Positions 34,026 to 42,578 of a stretch of DNA of 64,000 nt are shown in pieces. Each line of letters begins with the position of its first letter. Position 1 is the stretch's first letter. Location of the stretch: the NCBI RefSeq assembly GCF_030764225.1, contig NZ_JASAXH010000011.1; one strand, given 5' to 3'. The stretch comes from Phocoenobacter atlanticus (GTDB taxonomy: Bacteria > Pseudomonadota > Gammaproteobacteria > Enterobacterales > Pasteurellaceae). Made by a program: the position numbers and the translations under genes. The notes below the pieces were generated by a model. That model saw only the letters and a program-made list of their open reading frames with translations. It was not told where the DNA came from and did not search any database.

Positions 34026-35795
34026 CTACTCCTCTTTAGCTTTAACACGCACACCCAATTCCGCCAACGCTTGTGGATTTGCAAAGCTTGGTGCTTCGGT
34101 CATTAAACAAGACGCTGTGGTTGTTTTAGGGAATGCGATGACATCACGAATATTTTCTGTGCCTGTCAGTAGCATTGTTAAACGGTCTAAACCAAAAGCT
34201 AAACCTGCGTGTGGTGGTGTACCATATTTTAATGCTTCAAGTAAGAAACCAAATTTTTCTTTTTGATCTTGCTCTGAAAGACCTAACAGATTAAATACCG
34301 CTTGTTGCATTTCAGGTCTGAAAATACGCACTGAACCGCCGCCCACTTCGTAACCGTTGATTACCATATCATACGCGTTCGCTACCGCACCTTTTGGATC
34401 TTTCATCAACTCTTCTGCGGTTAAATCGCGTGGTGAAGTGAATGGGTGGTGCATTGCTGACCAGTTACCTTCATCATCTTTTTCAAACATTGGGAAGTCA
34501 ATAACCCAAAGTGGTTTCCATTCGTCTAATTTGGTTAATTCTAAATCACGTCCTACTTTTAAGCGTAATGCCCCCATTGCGTCGGTCACAATATTTGCTT
34601 TATCTGCACCGAAGAAAATGATATCGCCATTTTGTGCATTGGTTCTTTCAAGTAAGCCTTTAACCACGTCTTCATTTAAGAATTTAGCGACTGGACTTTG
34701 TAAACCTTCAAGTCCTGCTGCAACGTCATTGACTTTTGCCCACGCTAAGCCTTTTGCACCATAAATGCCGACAAATTTAGTGTAATCATCAATATTTTTA
34801 CGGGTTAAGCTCGCCCCATTTGGTACACGAAGTACGGCTACTCGTCCATCTTCATCGTTCGCAGGACCGCTAAATACTTTGAAATCAACGTCTTTCACTA
34901 AATCCGCTACGTCCACTAATTCTAATGGGTTACGTAAATCTGGTTTATCTGAACCGTAACGACGCATTGCTTCTTCAAAAGTCATAATTGGGAAATCACC
35001 AAGATCCACATTTAAACGATCTAACCATAAGCCACGAATCATTTTTTCCATCACTGCACGCACTTCTTCGGCAGTCATAAAGCTGGTTTCCACATCGATT
35101 TGGGTAAATTCAGGCTGACGATCCGCTCGTAAATCTTCATCACGGAAACATTTTACGATTTGGTAATAACGGTCAAACCCCGACATCATCAACAACTGTT
35201 TGAATAGCTGTGGCGATTGTGGAAGGGCGTAGAATTTACCGTTATGCACACGGCTTGGTACTAAATAATCTCTCGCACCTTCAGGGGTTGCTTTAGTTAG
35301 CATTGGGGTTTCAATATCTAAGAAACCGTTGTCATCCATAAAACGACGTACAAAGCTGGTAATTTTAGCACGTGCTTTGAAACGCTCAGCGATTTCAGGA
35401 CGACGTAAATCTAAATAACGGAATTTTAAACGCTGTTCTTCACTGTTGTTTTGGTTAAAATCTAACGGTAAATTAGCTGCATTGTTATAGACTTCTAACT
35501 CTTTGACTAAAACTTCGATTTCGCCCGTTGCCATTTCTTTATTGATTTGACTTTCATCACGAGCAATCACATCGCCTTGAATTTTCACACAAGCTTCGTT
35601 ACGTAAACTTGACGCTTGTTTGAAAAGTGCTTCATTTTCTTTATCAAAAAATACTTGCACAATACCTTCTCGGTCACGAATTTGTACAAAAATAAATTGC
35701 CCTAAGTTGCGTACACGATGTACCCAACCACTTAAAGTTACACTTTGCCCAACGTGGCTGGCATTTAATTGCCCACAATAATGAGAACGCATCAT
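34026..35795 (-). CDS. aspS: Aspartyl-tRNA synthetase
   Basis: 589 residues (E. coli 590). The OB-fold anticodon-binding domain is at the N-terminus (VTLSGWVHRVRNLGQFIFVQIRDREG). Class II motif 2 is FRDEDLRADRQPEFTQID and motif 3 is GLAFGLDRLTMLLTG. A GAD insertion domain lies at about residues 290-420, the bacterial discriminating type. It starts ATGATG; the second ATG at 35792 could equally be used. It separates siaR-nagB from the siaPT genes. Confidence 0.98.
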   Translation of the reverse strand: MMRSHYCGQLNASHVGQSVTLSGWVHRVRNLGQFIFVQIRDREGIVQVFFDKENEALFKQASSLRNEACVKIQGDVIARDESQINKEMATGEIEVLVKELEVYNNAANLPLDFNQNNSEEQRLKFRYLDLRRPEIAERFKARAKITSFVRRFMDDNGFLDIETPMLTKATPEGARDYLVPSRVHNGKFYALPQSPQLFKQLLMMSGFDRYYQIVKCFRDEDLRADRQPEFTQIDVETSFMTAEEVRAVMEKMIRGLWLDRLNVDLGDFPIMTFEEAMRRYGSDKPDLRNPLELVDVADLVKDVDFKVFSGPANDEDGRVAVLRVPNGASLTRKNIDDYTKFVGIYGAKGLAWAKVNDVAAGLEGLQSPVAKFLNEDVVKGLLERTNAQNGDIIFFGADKANIVTDAMGALRLKVGRDLELTKLDEWKPLWVIDFPMFEKDDEGNWSAMHHPFTSPRDLTAEELMKDPKGAVANAYDMVINGYEVGGGSVRIFRPEMQQAVFNLLGLSEQDQKEKFGFLLEALKYGTPPHAGLAFGLDRLTMLLTGTENIRDVIAFPKTTTASCLMTEAPSFANPQALAELGVRVKAKEE

Positions 35796-36164
35796 AAAAA
35801 TTATTCCTTTTAAATTAAAAATTAAGTCAGATAACTAAGTTATATAGTTATGATTATAACGGAAAAGCGGTAAGATTTAAGGGAAAATTTGCAAATTTAT
35901 AGGGATTTTAATGAATTTTTTATTTTAACTAGAATTAGTTATACTGCCATTTTGTAAAAAAGTCTGTTTTTATAAAAAACCAACGATTTAAATTGTAGCG
36001 ACAAAGCATCCTTTGTCGAATAAATACATCGTTTTGTAGTTTATTAAAATTTTTTCATCAATGTATGCATTAACGCTACATTTTGGGAATATTTTAAATA
36101 TATAGCTAAAGTAAATCTTATGTCATAATATTTTATAGTCTATTTGTTCATACGGAGATTTTTT
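35796..36164. other. Intergenic region with solo left-module repeat and uptake signal
   Basis: CGACAAAGCATCCTTTGTCG at 35999-36018, preceded by GTAG and followed by AATAAATAC, is a left module of the palindromic repeat family with an imperfect core. A USS-type AAGCGGT with AT tail is at about 35867-35873. No gene is seen in the rest. Confidence 0.7.
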
Positions 36165-36668
36165 ATGGATATTAAAAAGTTAATTATTCCTACGATCGCA
36201 GCATTAACTATCGGTTATCTAAGTTACTATTACAGTAATTATTATAAACAAGATAAAGTTTCAGATATAGGAAATCAGATTATTGGGCAATGGGATTGTA
36301 ATCTGCATATTGGAGCAAAAAATGGCAATGTAAAATTTCAATATAACTTTAAAGAAGATCATTCTTTTTCAAATATCATCTCTCTTGCTATATTTAGTAA
36401 CCCAAATAAATATTATTCCATTAAGGTAACAGGTCATTTTCAAGCTGAAAAAGAAAATTTACGCTTAAATGAAGAAGCTTGTGAGGTTGTAAATCGTAGT
36501 ACAGATACACAATATACTCCATCTAATATAGAAGAAAAATTATCAGGCTGTGAAAACAATACTTCATCAGATAATGCAAGTGTATTTCCTGTGCTTTCTC
36601 TCAATGATACTGAAATGTCATTAAAAGCTACCCCAAAAGGAAGGTGGATTTGTGAGAAGATAAAATAA
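36165..36668 (+). CDS. Hypothetical membrane-anchored protein
   Basis: 167 residues from ATG 36165, which has GGAG 7 bases upstream; an upstream TTG at 36144 lacks this. An N-terminal hydrophobic segment (about residues 5-22, KLIIPTIAALTIGYLSYYY) anchors or exports it. The remainder is polar and probably extracytoplasmic: IGQWDCNLHIGAKNGNVKFQYNF looks like a small beta fold, and four cysteines (WDC, EAC, GC, WIC) could form two disulfides. The GQWDC...RWICE framing resembles small lipocalin-like stress proteins, but I do not recognise the family. It stands alone between aspS and siaT on the opposite strand. Confidence 0.7.
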   Translation: MDIKKLIIPTIAALTIGYLSYYYSNYYKQDKVSDIGNQIIGQWDCNLHIGAKNGNVKFQYNFKEDHSFSNIISLAIFSNPNKYYSIKVTGHFQAEKENLRLNEEACEVVNRSTDTQYTPSNIEEKLSGCENNTSSDNASVFPVLSLNDTEMSLKATPKGRWICEKIK

Positions 36669-36702
36669 ACTTTATGACTCAAATGTAGATACTATTAAGA
36701 AA

Positions 36703-36765
36703 ACAAGCGGTAACATTTCAATAAAAATTGACAAATTGCAAAATTTTATAAAAATCTCACCGCTT
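36703..36765. other. Inverted pair of uptake signals
   Basis: ACAAGCGGT at 36703-36711 and ACCGCTT at 36759-36765 face each other across AT-rich tails. The arms pair only partly beyond the cores, so a weak terminator of the upstream plus-strand gene is possible. Confidence 0.6.
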
Positions 36766-36774
36766 AAATAAAAA

Positions 36775-36803
36775 AATGGTGACCAATTTAATCGATCACC
36801 ATT
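36775..36803 (-). terminator. Terminator of the siaPT operon
   Basis: AATGGTGA/TCACCATT stem 23 bases past the siaT stop; on the minus strand it is followed by a run of T. Confidence 0.8.
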
Positions 36804-36825
36804 ATTGATTTTGTTACTCGGAAAA

Positions 36826-38670
36826 TTACGGCATTATCAAATTAGGAATAAAGGTAATAATTTGAGGGAAGATCGTAATCAACACAAGGGTAATAAATAT
36901 TGGAATAATAAATGGAATTACCCCTTTAGTTACCGTTGATACCGTCATATTTCCGACTCGAGCCACCACAAACAATGCCATTCCCATTGGTGGTGTTAAG
37001 ATACCAATCATCATATTTAATGTCGTCAAAACTCCGAAGAAGACAAGATCGATTCCAAAATGAATCGCAATTGGAATAAGCATTGGTAATACTAGGAATT
37101 GCAACGCCAAAGCATCAATAAACATACCTAGAAATAGCAATAGCAAGTTTATCATCACTAATACACCAAGTTGAGAATCTGCTACTGCAACAAAAATTTC
37201 TGCAATTCTCATCGCTACTTGTTCACGTGCAATCATATCTCCAAAGAAAGTAACGGTCATCACCATTAGTACTGTTACCCCTGTGATTGCTATGGTTTCA
37301 ATACAACCTTCAAAAAGAATTTTTAAGGTTAACTCTTTATAAACAAAGAACCCAATAATCATTGAATATAAGGCTGCAATTACTGCTGCTTCTGTTGGTG
37401 TAAAATAACCTGAGAAAATACCGCCAATAATGATAATTGGGGTTAAAATTGCCCAAATAGCACTTTTAAACGCTTCCCAACGCTCTTTCTGACTAGCTTT
37501 AGGTGTTGGTTTATAACCACGCTTTTTAGACACAAAGTAGTTCATTATCATCAAAGCGATAGTAATCAATACGCCTGGTACAAAACCTGCAACGAAAAGT
37601 TTTGCAATAGATTCATTGGCAATTACACCATAAATAATCATTGCAATAGACGGCGGTACAAGAGGACCGATAATACAAGATGCTGCAGTGATCCCACCAC
37701 AAATGTCATCATCATAACCCGCATCTCGCATTGCTTTAATTTCAAGTTGCCCTAAGCCTCCTGCATCTGCAAGTGCTGACCCAGACATTCCTGAAAAAAT
37801 TAAACTTGCTCCAATATTTACGTGCCCCATACCACCAATATGATGACCTAACATTGCTTTGGCAAAATGGAATATTCTTTCTGTAATTCCCCCTGTATTC
37901 ATTAATACACCAGTAAGAATAAAGAAAGGCACGGATAATAAAGTAAAACTGTTCAAGCTATCAATCAGTTTTGGTGCAGCATCTAAAACAATTTCCCAAC
38001 GTGTAAGAGAAAAATAAACCACACTTGAGATAAAGAGAGACCAACCTACTGGCACACCTAAGAACATTATGATTAGCCAAAAGATCAGTGCAACATAAAC
38101 GGCATCTTCACCAAAATCAACATATTGTTGAAAATCTAAAAATGAGAAAATATCAGGTGTTACTACAATAAGAGAAAGTACCAATACACTGATAAGAATA
38201 AAAAAGGTACCTGAAATATAAGAAATATTATGTTTAACATTTTGATATTGAATTTCAATAAATCGGATAAGTACTAAAATAGATAAAAATGGCAATGGAG
38301 CATAAAGCCATTTTTCGCTAATCCCTAAATCATCTAAGGTAAAAAACGCATCATTAAAGACATAAAATCCAAATTTAATAAATAGAATTAAACAAACCCA
38401 AATAATGAATTGAGTACAGGTATAAGTAATTTTACGTACCCTTTCAGACATAAAGTTAGTAATAAAATCAATAAAAATATGCTGTTGTTTTTTTACACCT
38501 ATACTAATTCCAAGCAAAGAAGCATAAGTAAAAATTAAACGAGATAACTCTTCTGTTCCCACAATTGGCACATTAAAAAGACGAGAAATGATTTGTACCA
38601 ATAAAATACCAAAAATTACAAGTAATAAGAATGCTCCCGTATATTCTTCTAATTTTTTTATTAAGTTCAT
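36826..38670 (-). CDS. siaT: Sialic acid TRAP transporter, fused small and large membrane subunits
   Basis: 614 residues. The first ~150 are the DctQ-type small subunit (four membrane segments), joined by a further segment (about 153-172) to a DctM-type large subunit of about 430 residues. Large-subunit signatures include FSGMSGSALADAGGLGQLEIKAM, IIGPLVPPSIAMIIYGV and ILTPPMGMALFVVARV. The fused QM form is the one known for H. influenzae SiaT. It moves Neu5Ac with a sodium gradient when supplied by SiaP. A hairpin separates it from siaP. Confidence 0.94.
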   Translation of the reverse strand: MNLIKKLEEYTGAFLLLVIFGILLVQIISRLFNVPIVGTEELSRLIFTYASLLGISIGVKKQQHIFIDFITNFMSERVRKITYTCTQFIIWVCLILFIKFGFYVFNDAFFTLDDLGISEKWLYAPLPFLSILVLIRFIEIQYQNVKHNISYISGTFFILISVLVLSLIVVTPDIFSFLDFQQYVDFGEDAVYVALIFWLIIMFLGVPVGWSLFISSVVYFSLTRWEIVLDAAPKLIDSLNSFTLLSVPFFILTGVLMNTGGITERIFHFAKAMLGHHIGGMGHVNIGASLIFSGMSGSALADAGGLGQLEIKAMRDAGYDDDICGGITAASCIIGPLVPPSIAMIIYGVIANESIAKLFVAGFVPGVLITIALMIMNYFVSKKRGYKPTPKASQKERWEAFKSAIWAILTPIIIIGGIFSGYFTPTEAAVIAALYSMIIGFFVYKELTLKILFEGCIETIAITGVTVLMVMTVTFFGDMIAREQVAMRIAEIFVAVADSQLGVLVMINLLLLFLGMFIDALALQFLVLPMLIPIAIHFGIDLVFFGVLTTLNMMIGILTPPMGMALFVVARVGNMTVSTVTKGVIPFIIPIFITLVLITIFPQIITFIPNLIMP

Positions 38671-38698
38671 AATATCTCCGAGATAAAATCATAAATAA

Positions 38699-38728
38699 AA
38701 GCAATCCCCATCGAAGTGAAGATTGCTT
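38699..38728 (-). terminator. Hairpin between siaP and siaT
   Basis: AAGCAATC/GATTGCTT (38699-38706, 38721-38728) followed on the minus strand by TTTTATTTAT. Lying inside the operon, it probably lets only part of the transcripts continue, giving more binding protein than permease, or protects the siaP mRNA 3' end. Confidence 0.6.
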
Positions 38729-38754
38729 ATAAATGCATCGTTAAAATTTTTAAA

Positions 38755-39741
38755 TTATTTTAATTTAAGAATTTCTTCAATCGCTTTTTTACCTTCTTCA
38801 CCTTGTGCTTTGATATACTCATCATAGAATGGTTTCATCGCATTTTGGAAAGGTTTAGTATCTGGATAAGTAACTTTAATACCTTTAGCTTTAAATGATT
38901 CTACAAGTTTTTGCTCATCACCTTGGAATAACTCAGTGTGATATTTAGCCGCTTTAACTGCAGCATCTTTCACAACTTTTTGTAAATCTGCTGGTAATTT
39001 ATGCATTGTTTTACTACTTGCAAGATACAATTGGTCATTTAAAATGTGATTAGTCATTGCTAAATAAGGTTGAACCTCATAGAATTTTTTCGCATCAATT
39101 AATGATAATGGATTTTCTTGAGCATCCACTGCATTAGTTTGTAATGCTAAATAAACTTCAGAGAAAGCCATTGAAACTACGCTTGCACCAGTATATTTAC
39201 CATAGGCTTTATTTGCTGGAGCACCTGGTACACGAAGTTTTAACCCTTTCATATCTTCAATAGAATTAATTGCTCGGTTTGAAGTTGTTTGACGAGTTCC
39301 ATTATAACCATCTGCCAACACTGTAATTCCAAGTTTTTTGTTAATTTTTTTCAATAAACCTTGACCAAATTCAGTCTCAAAAACAGCTTTTTTAGAAGTT
39401 TCAAAATCTTTGAAAAGGTAAGGGAGTGCAAATACTTGTGCCTCTTCAAATCCTGGGAAAGAAGCGAAACGACCAGATTCAGCAAAAGTGAAATCTAAGC
39501 GACCTTTTGAAAGTGATTTCATCATTTTCAAGTCATTACCAAGAACACCATCTGCTAGTAATTTAACTTCAATTTTTCCTTTTGAATTTTTTGCGACTTC
39601 ATCTGCAAATAATTTTGCTGCTTTATATTCATTAGAATTTGTACCTGCTTGCATACCAAATTGCAGATCATAATCTGCAGCAAATGCAGTACCAACAAAA
39701 CCAGCACATAATGCAACTAATAATGATTTTTTAAATTTCAT
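38755..39741 (-). CDS. siaP: Sialic acid TRAP transporter substrate-binding protein
   Basis: 328 residues. The signal peptide (MKFKKSLLVALCAGFVGTAFA) is followed by ADYDLQFGMQAGTNSNEYKAA. Close throughout to H. influenzae SiaP: DFTFAESGRFASF, YNGTRQTTSNRAINSI, MKGLKLRVPGAP (the Arg that binds the sialic acid carboxylate), FSEVYLALQTNAVDAQENPL. Periplasmic. First gene of siaPT, divergent from nanE; the ATG is preceded by AAGGAG. Confidence 0.96.
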   Translation of the reverse strand: MKFKKSLLVALCAGFVGTAFAADYDLQFGMQAGTNSNEYKAAKLFADEVAKNSKGKIEVKLLADGVLGNDLKMMKSLSKGRLDFTFAESGRFASFPGFEEAQVFALPYLFKDFETSKKAVFETEFGQGLLKKINKKLGITVLADGYNGTRQTTSNRAINSIEDMKGLKLRVPGAPANKAYGKYTGASVVSMAFSEVYLALQTNAVDAQENPLSLIDAKKFYEVQPYLAMTNHILNDQLYLASSKTMHKLPADLQKVVKDAAVKAAKYHTELFQGDEQKLVESFKAKGIKVTYPDTKPFQNAMKPFYDEYIKAQGEEGKKAIEEILKLK

Positions 39742-39786
39742 TTGTATTTCTCCTTATGGGTTAATGACAGTGCTATTCTATAAACA

Positions 39787-39820
39787 AAAAATTCATTTTT
39801 AAACACAAAAATGAATTTTT
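39787..39820. promoter_or_regulatory. 14-bp perfect inverted repeat in the siaP-nanE gap
   Basis: AAAAATTCATTTTT and AAAAATGAATTTTT separated by AAACAC, 46 bases before the siaP start. Its position and symmetry suit an operator for SiaR. It could instead be a hairpin in the siaP leader. Confidence 0.5.
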
Positions 39821-39830
39821 ATTTCAAAAT

Positions 39831-39846
39831 TGAGAGGTTCATCACA
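39831..39846. promoter_or_regulatory. Candidate CRP site between siaP and nanE
   Basis: TGAGAGGTTCATCACA matches TGTGA-N6-TCACA with one mismatch. It lies about 90 bases from siaP and 110 from nanE, so one site could serve both operons, as known for H. influenzae. Confidence 0.6.
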
Positions 39847-39956
39847 AAATAAAAAATAGATTAGTCGAAATTATAAAAATTCACTACCTTTTTTAAAAGA
39901 ATTTTATATATAATATGAAGTAATTATTTTTTAGAATAGAAAATTATGGAGTTATA

Positions 39957-40646
39957 ATGTCAAAATTAATAGATAACCCTGTTTTAGCCCAAATCAAATA
40001 TGGATTAATCGCTTCTTGCCAACCCGTTGATGATGGTCCAATGGATTCACCAGAAATTGTTGCCGCAATGGCTCAAGCCTCAGTAATTGGTGGAGCAAAA
40101 GGAATTCGTATTGAAGGCGTTGAAAATCTTAAAGCTGTACGTAAAGTGGTTGATGTGCCAATTATTGGAATTATAAAAAGAGATTTGCCTGATAGCCCTG
40201 TGCGAATCACCCCTTTCTTAGAAGATATTGAAGAACTCGCAAAAGCGGGGGCAGATATTATCGCTGTTGATGGTACAAACCGTCCTCGTCCAGTTGAAAT
40301 TGAGCAAGCTATCAAAAAAATCAAAGAAGTGGGCTGTTTAGCAATGGCGGATTGCTCCAATCTTGAAGAAGGCTTGCATTGTCAGCAACTAGGTTTTGAT
40401 ATTGTGGGCAGTACGATGTCTGGCTACACAGGGGGCGAAATTCCAAAAGAACCTGATTATCAACTTGTTAAAGATCTCAATGCGGCAGGTTGCTTTGTGA
40501 TGGGTGAAGGACGTTATAATACCCCTGAATTAGCAAGAAGTGCCATCGAAGCAGGGGCGCATTGTGTCACAGTAGGTTCAGCGTTAACCAGACTAGAACA
40601 TATTGTAAGTTGGTTTGCTGATGAAATTAAATTAGCAAATAAATAA
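39957..40646 (+). CDS. nanE: N-acetylmannosamine-6-phosphate 2-epimerase
   Basis: 229 residues, TIM barrel. Motifs: KYGLIASCQPVDDGPMDSPEIV, GIRIEGVENL, GIIKRDLPDSPVRITPF (catalytic Lys), IAVDGTNRPRP, MADCSNLEEG, GEGRYNTPELA. Converts ManNAc-6-P to GlcNAc-6-P. First gene of nanE-nanK-nanA; GGAG at about 39949-39952. Confidence 0.96.
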   Translation: MSKLIDNPVLAQIKYGLIASCQPVDDGPMDSPEIVAAMAQASVIGGAKGIRIEGVENLKAVRKVVDVPIIGIIKRDLPDSPVRITPFLEDIEELAKAGADIIAVDGTNRPRPVEIEQAIKKIKEVGCLAMADCSNLEEGLHCQQLGFDIVGSTMSGYTGGEIPKEPDYQLVKDLNAAGCFVMGEGRYNTPELARSAIEAGAHCVTVGSALTRLEHIVSWFADEIKLANK

Positions 40647-40672
40647 TTTATAACAAAATATAAGGATAGTTT

Positions 40673-41554
40673 ATGCGTTGTCTTGCGATAGATATTGGTG
40701 GCACAAAAATTGCCTCGGCACTGGTTGAAAATAATGAAATTAGTCAGCGTCAGCAAGTGGCGACACCAACGAAAAATGTTAGTGTAGAGATGCAAAAGAC
40801 CTTAGCCTCTATTGTAGATAGTTACAGAAATCAATTTGATTTTGTGGCGGTTGCCTCAACTGGTATTATCAATAAAGGTATTTTAACAGCACTAAATCCA
40901 AAAAATTTAGGGGGATTAGATCAATTCCCACTGAAAAACGCCATTGCAAATCATACAGACAAACCTGTTTTACTATTAAATGATGTGCAAGCAGCTGCTT
41001 ATGCGGAGTTTCAAAATGAACGTGAAAACGACATTCAAAATTTTGCGTTTATTACCGTATCCACTGGTGTTGGAGGCGGAATTATTTTAGATAAAACCCT
41101 GCTCACTGAACCAAATGGAATTGCTGGACATATCGGACACTCACTTGCTGATCCGAATGGCGAAATCTGTGGCTGTGGACGACAAGGCTGTGTGGAGTCT
41201 GTGGCATCAGGGCGTGCAATACAAGCTGCAACAGCAAATTGGGAAACACCTTGCTTGCCAAAACAAGTTTTTGAATTATTTAGACAAAATGAACCAAAAG
41301 CAACACAAATTATTCATCGCAGTGCAAAAGCGATCGCTAATTTAGTGGCGGATTTGGTTATCAGTTTAGATATACAAAAAATCGTTATCGGAGGAAGTGT
41401 TGGACTGGCAGAAGGCTATCTTCCTTTGGTTAAGAACTATATCAATCAAATGCCAAACATTTATTGTTGCGAGATTGAACCTGCTTACTATCAAGGTGAT
41501 GCAGGGTTAATCGGTGCTGCAAAATGGGGCGAAAATAAATTACAAAATCACTAA
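40673..41554 (+). CDS. nanK: N-acetylmannosamine kinase (ROK family)
   Basis: 293 residues. The ATP site is AIDIGGTKIASALV, then NDVQAAAYAEF, ITVSTGVGGGIIL with GHIGHSLADP, and the ROK zinc-binding motif CGCGRQGCVESVASG. Phosphorylates ManNAc to ManNAc-6-P for NanE. It lies 26 bases after nanE; AAGGA lies upstream of its start. nanA follows after 15 bases. Confidence 0.95.
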   Translation: MRCLAIDIGGTKIASALVENNEISQRQQVATPTKNVSVEMQKTLASIVDSYRNQFDFVAVASTGIINKGILTALNPKNLGGLDQFPLKNAIANHTDKPVLLLNDVQAAAYAEFQNERENDIQNFAFITVSTGVGGGIILDKTLLTEPNGIAGHIGHSLADPNGEICGCGRQGCVESVASGRAIQAATANWETPCLPKQVFELFRQNEPKATQIIHRSAKAIANLVADLVISLDIQKIVIGGSVGLAEGYLPLVKNYINQMPNIYCCEIEPAYYQGDAGLIGAAKWGENKLQNH

Positions 41555-41569
41555 TATTTGGAGAAAAAA

Positions 41570-42448
41570 ATGAAAAACTTAAAAGGGTTATTTTCAGCAT
41601 TACTTGTATCATTTAACGAAGATGGCACAGTAAATGAAAAAGGTTTACGTGAAATTATTCGCCACAACATTGACACAATGAAAGTGGACGGCTTATATGT
41701 AGGTGGTAGCACTGGGGAAAACTTTATGCTCTCAACCGCAGAGAAAAAAGAAATTTTCCGCATTGCCAAAGATGAAGCGAAAGATGAGATTGCATTGATT
41801 GCACAAGTTGGTAGCGTAAACTTAAAAGAAGCGGTGGAATTAGGTAAATATGCCACTGAATTAGGTTACGACAGCTTATCAGCCGTAACACCTTTCTATT
41901 ACAAATTTAGCTTCCCAGAAATTAAACATTACTACGACACCATCATCGCTGAAACAGGCAACAATATGATTGTTTACTCAATCCCATTCTTAACAGGGGT
42001 AAATATTGGTGTTGAGCAATTTGGTGAGCTTTATAAAAATCCTAAAATTCTTGGTGTGAAATTCACAGCAGGCGATTTCTATCTATTAGAACGCTTGAAA
42101 AAAGCTTATCCAAACCACTTAATCTGGGCTGGCTTTGATGAAATGATGTTACCAGCGGTTTCACTTGGTGTGGATGGTGCGATTGGTAGTACCTTTAACG
42201 TAAATGGTATCCGTGCAAGACAAATTATGGAATTAACTCGTGCAGGAAAACTGGACGAAGCCTTAGCCGTTCAACACACCACAAATGATTTAATCGAAGG
42301 TATCTTAGCGAATGGATTATATTTAACCATTAAAGAAATCTTGAAGTTACAAGGTGTGGATGCAGGTTTCTGCCGTGAACCAATGACATCAACTGCAACA
42401 CCAGAACAAGTTGCTAAAGCAAAAGAATTAAAAGAAAAATTCTTATAA
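41570..42448 (+). CDS. nanA: N-acetylneuraminate lyase
   Basis: 292 residues from ATG 41570, which follows TTTGGAGAA; the in-frame TTG at 41558 is part of that ribosome site. DapA/NanA-family barrel: YVGGSTGENFML (carboxylate binding), Tyr136 in NMIVYSIPF, and Schiff-base Lys164 in ILGVKFTAGDFYLLE. Splits Neu5Ac to ManNAc and pyruvate, the first step after SiaPT import. Last gene of its operon. Confidence 0.97.
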   Translation: MKNLKGLFSALLVSFNEDGTVNEKGLREIIRHNIDTMKVDGLYVGGSTGENFMLSTAEKKEIFRIAKDEAKDEIALIAQVGSVNLKEAVELGKYATELGYDSLSAVTPFYYKFSFPEIKHYYDTIIAETGNNMIVYSIPFLTGVNIGVEQFGELYKNPKILGVKFTAGDFYLLERLKKAYPNHLIWAGFDEMMLPAVSLGVDGAIGSTFNVNGIRARQIMELTRAGKLDEALAVQHTTNDLIEGILANGLYLTIKEILKLQGVDAGFCREPMTSTATPEQVAKAKELKEKFL

Positions 42449-42459
42449 ATTATAAACTT

Positions 42460-42513
42460 AAGCGGTACGATTTTAATCACAATTTGCAAATTTTTATCAA
42501 AATCGTACCGCTT
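42460..42513. terminator. Inverted uptake-signal pair forming a hairpin after nanA
   Basis: AAGCGGTACGATTTT (42460-42474) and its perfect complement AAAATCGTACCGCTT (42499-42513) around a 24-base AT loop. Paired uptake sequences near stop codons commonly serve as terminators in Pasteurellaceae. Confidence 0.75.
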
Positions 42514-42520
42514 AAAATAA

Positions 42521-42551
42521 AAAAAATGACGTGATAATCACGTCATTTTTT
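42521..42551. terminator. Bidirectional terminator between nanA and glpF
   Basis: ATGACGTGA/TCACGTCAT with a TAA loop, flanked by A and T runs. It ends both convergent operons. Confidence 0.9.
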
Positions 42552-42578
42552 ATTACTTCTTTATTCTAAGTAAATCAA

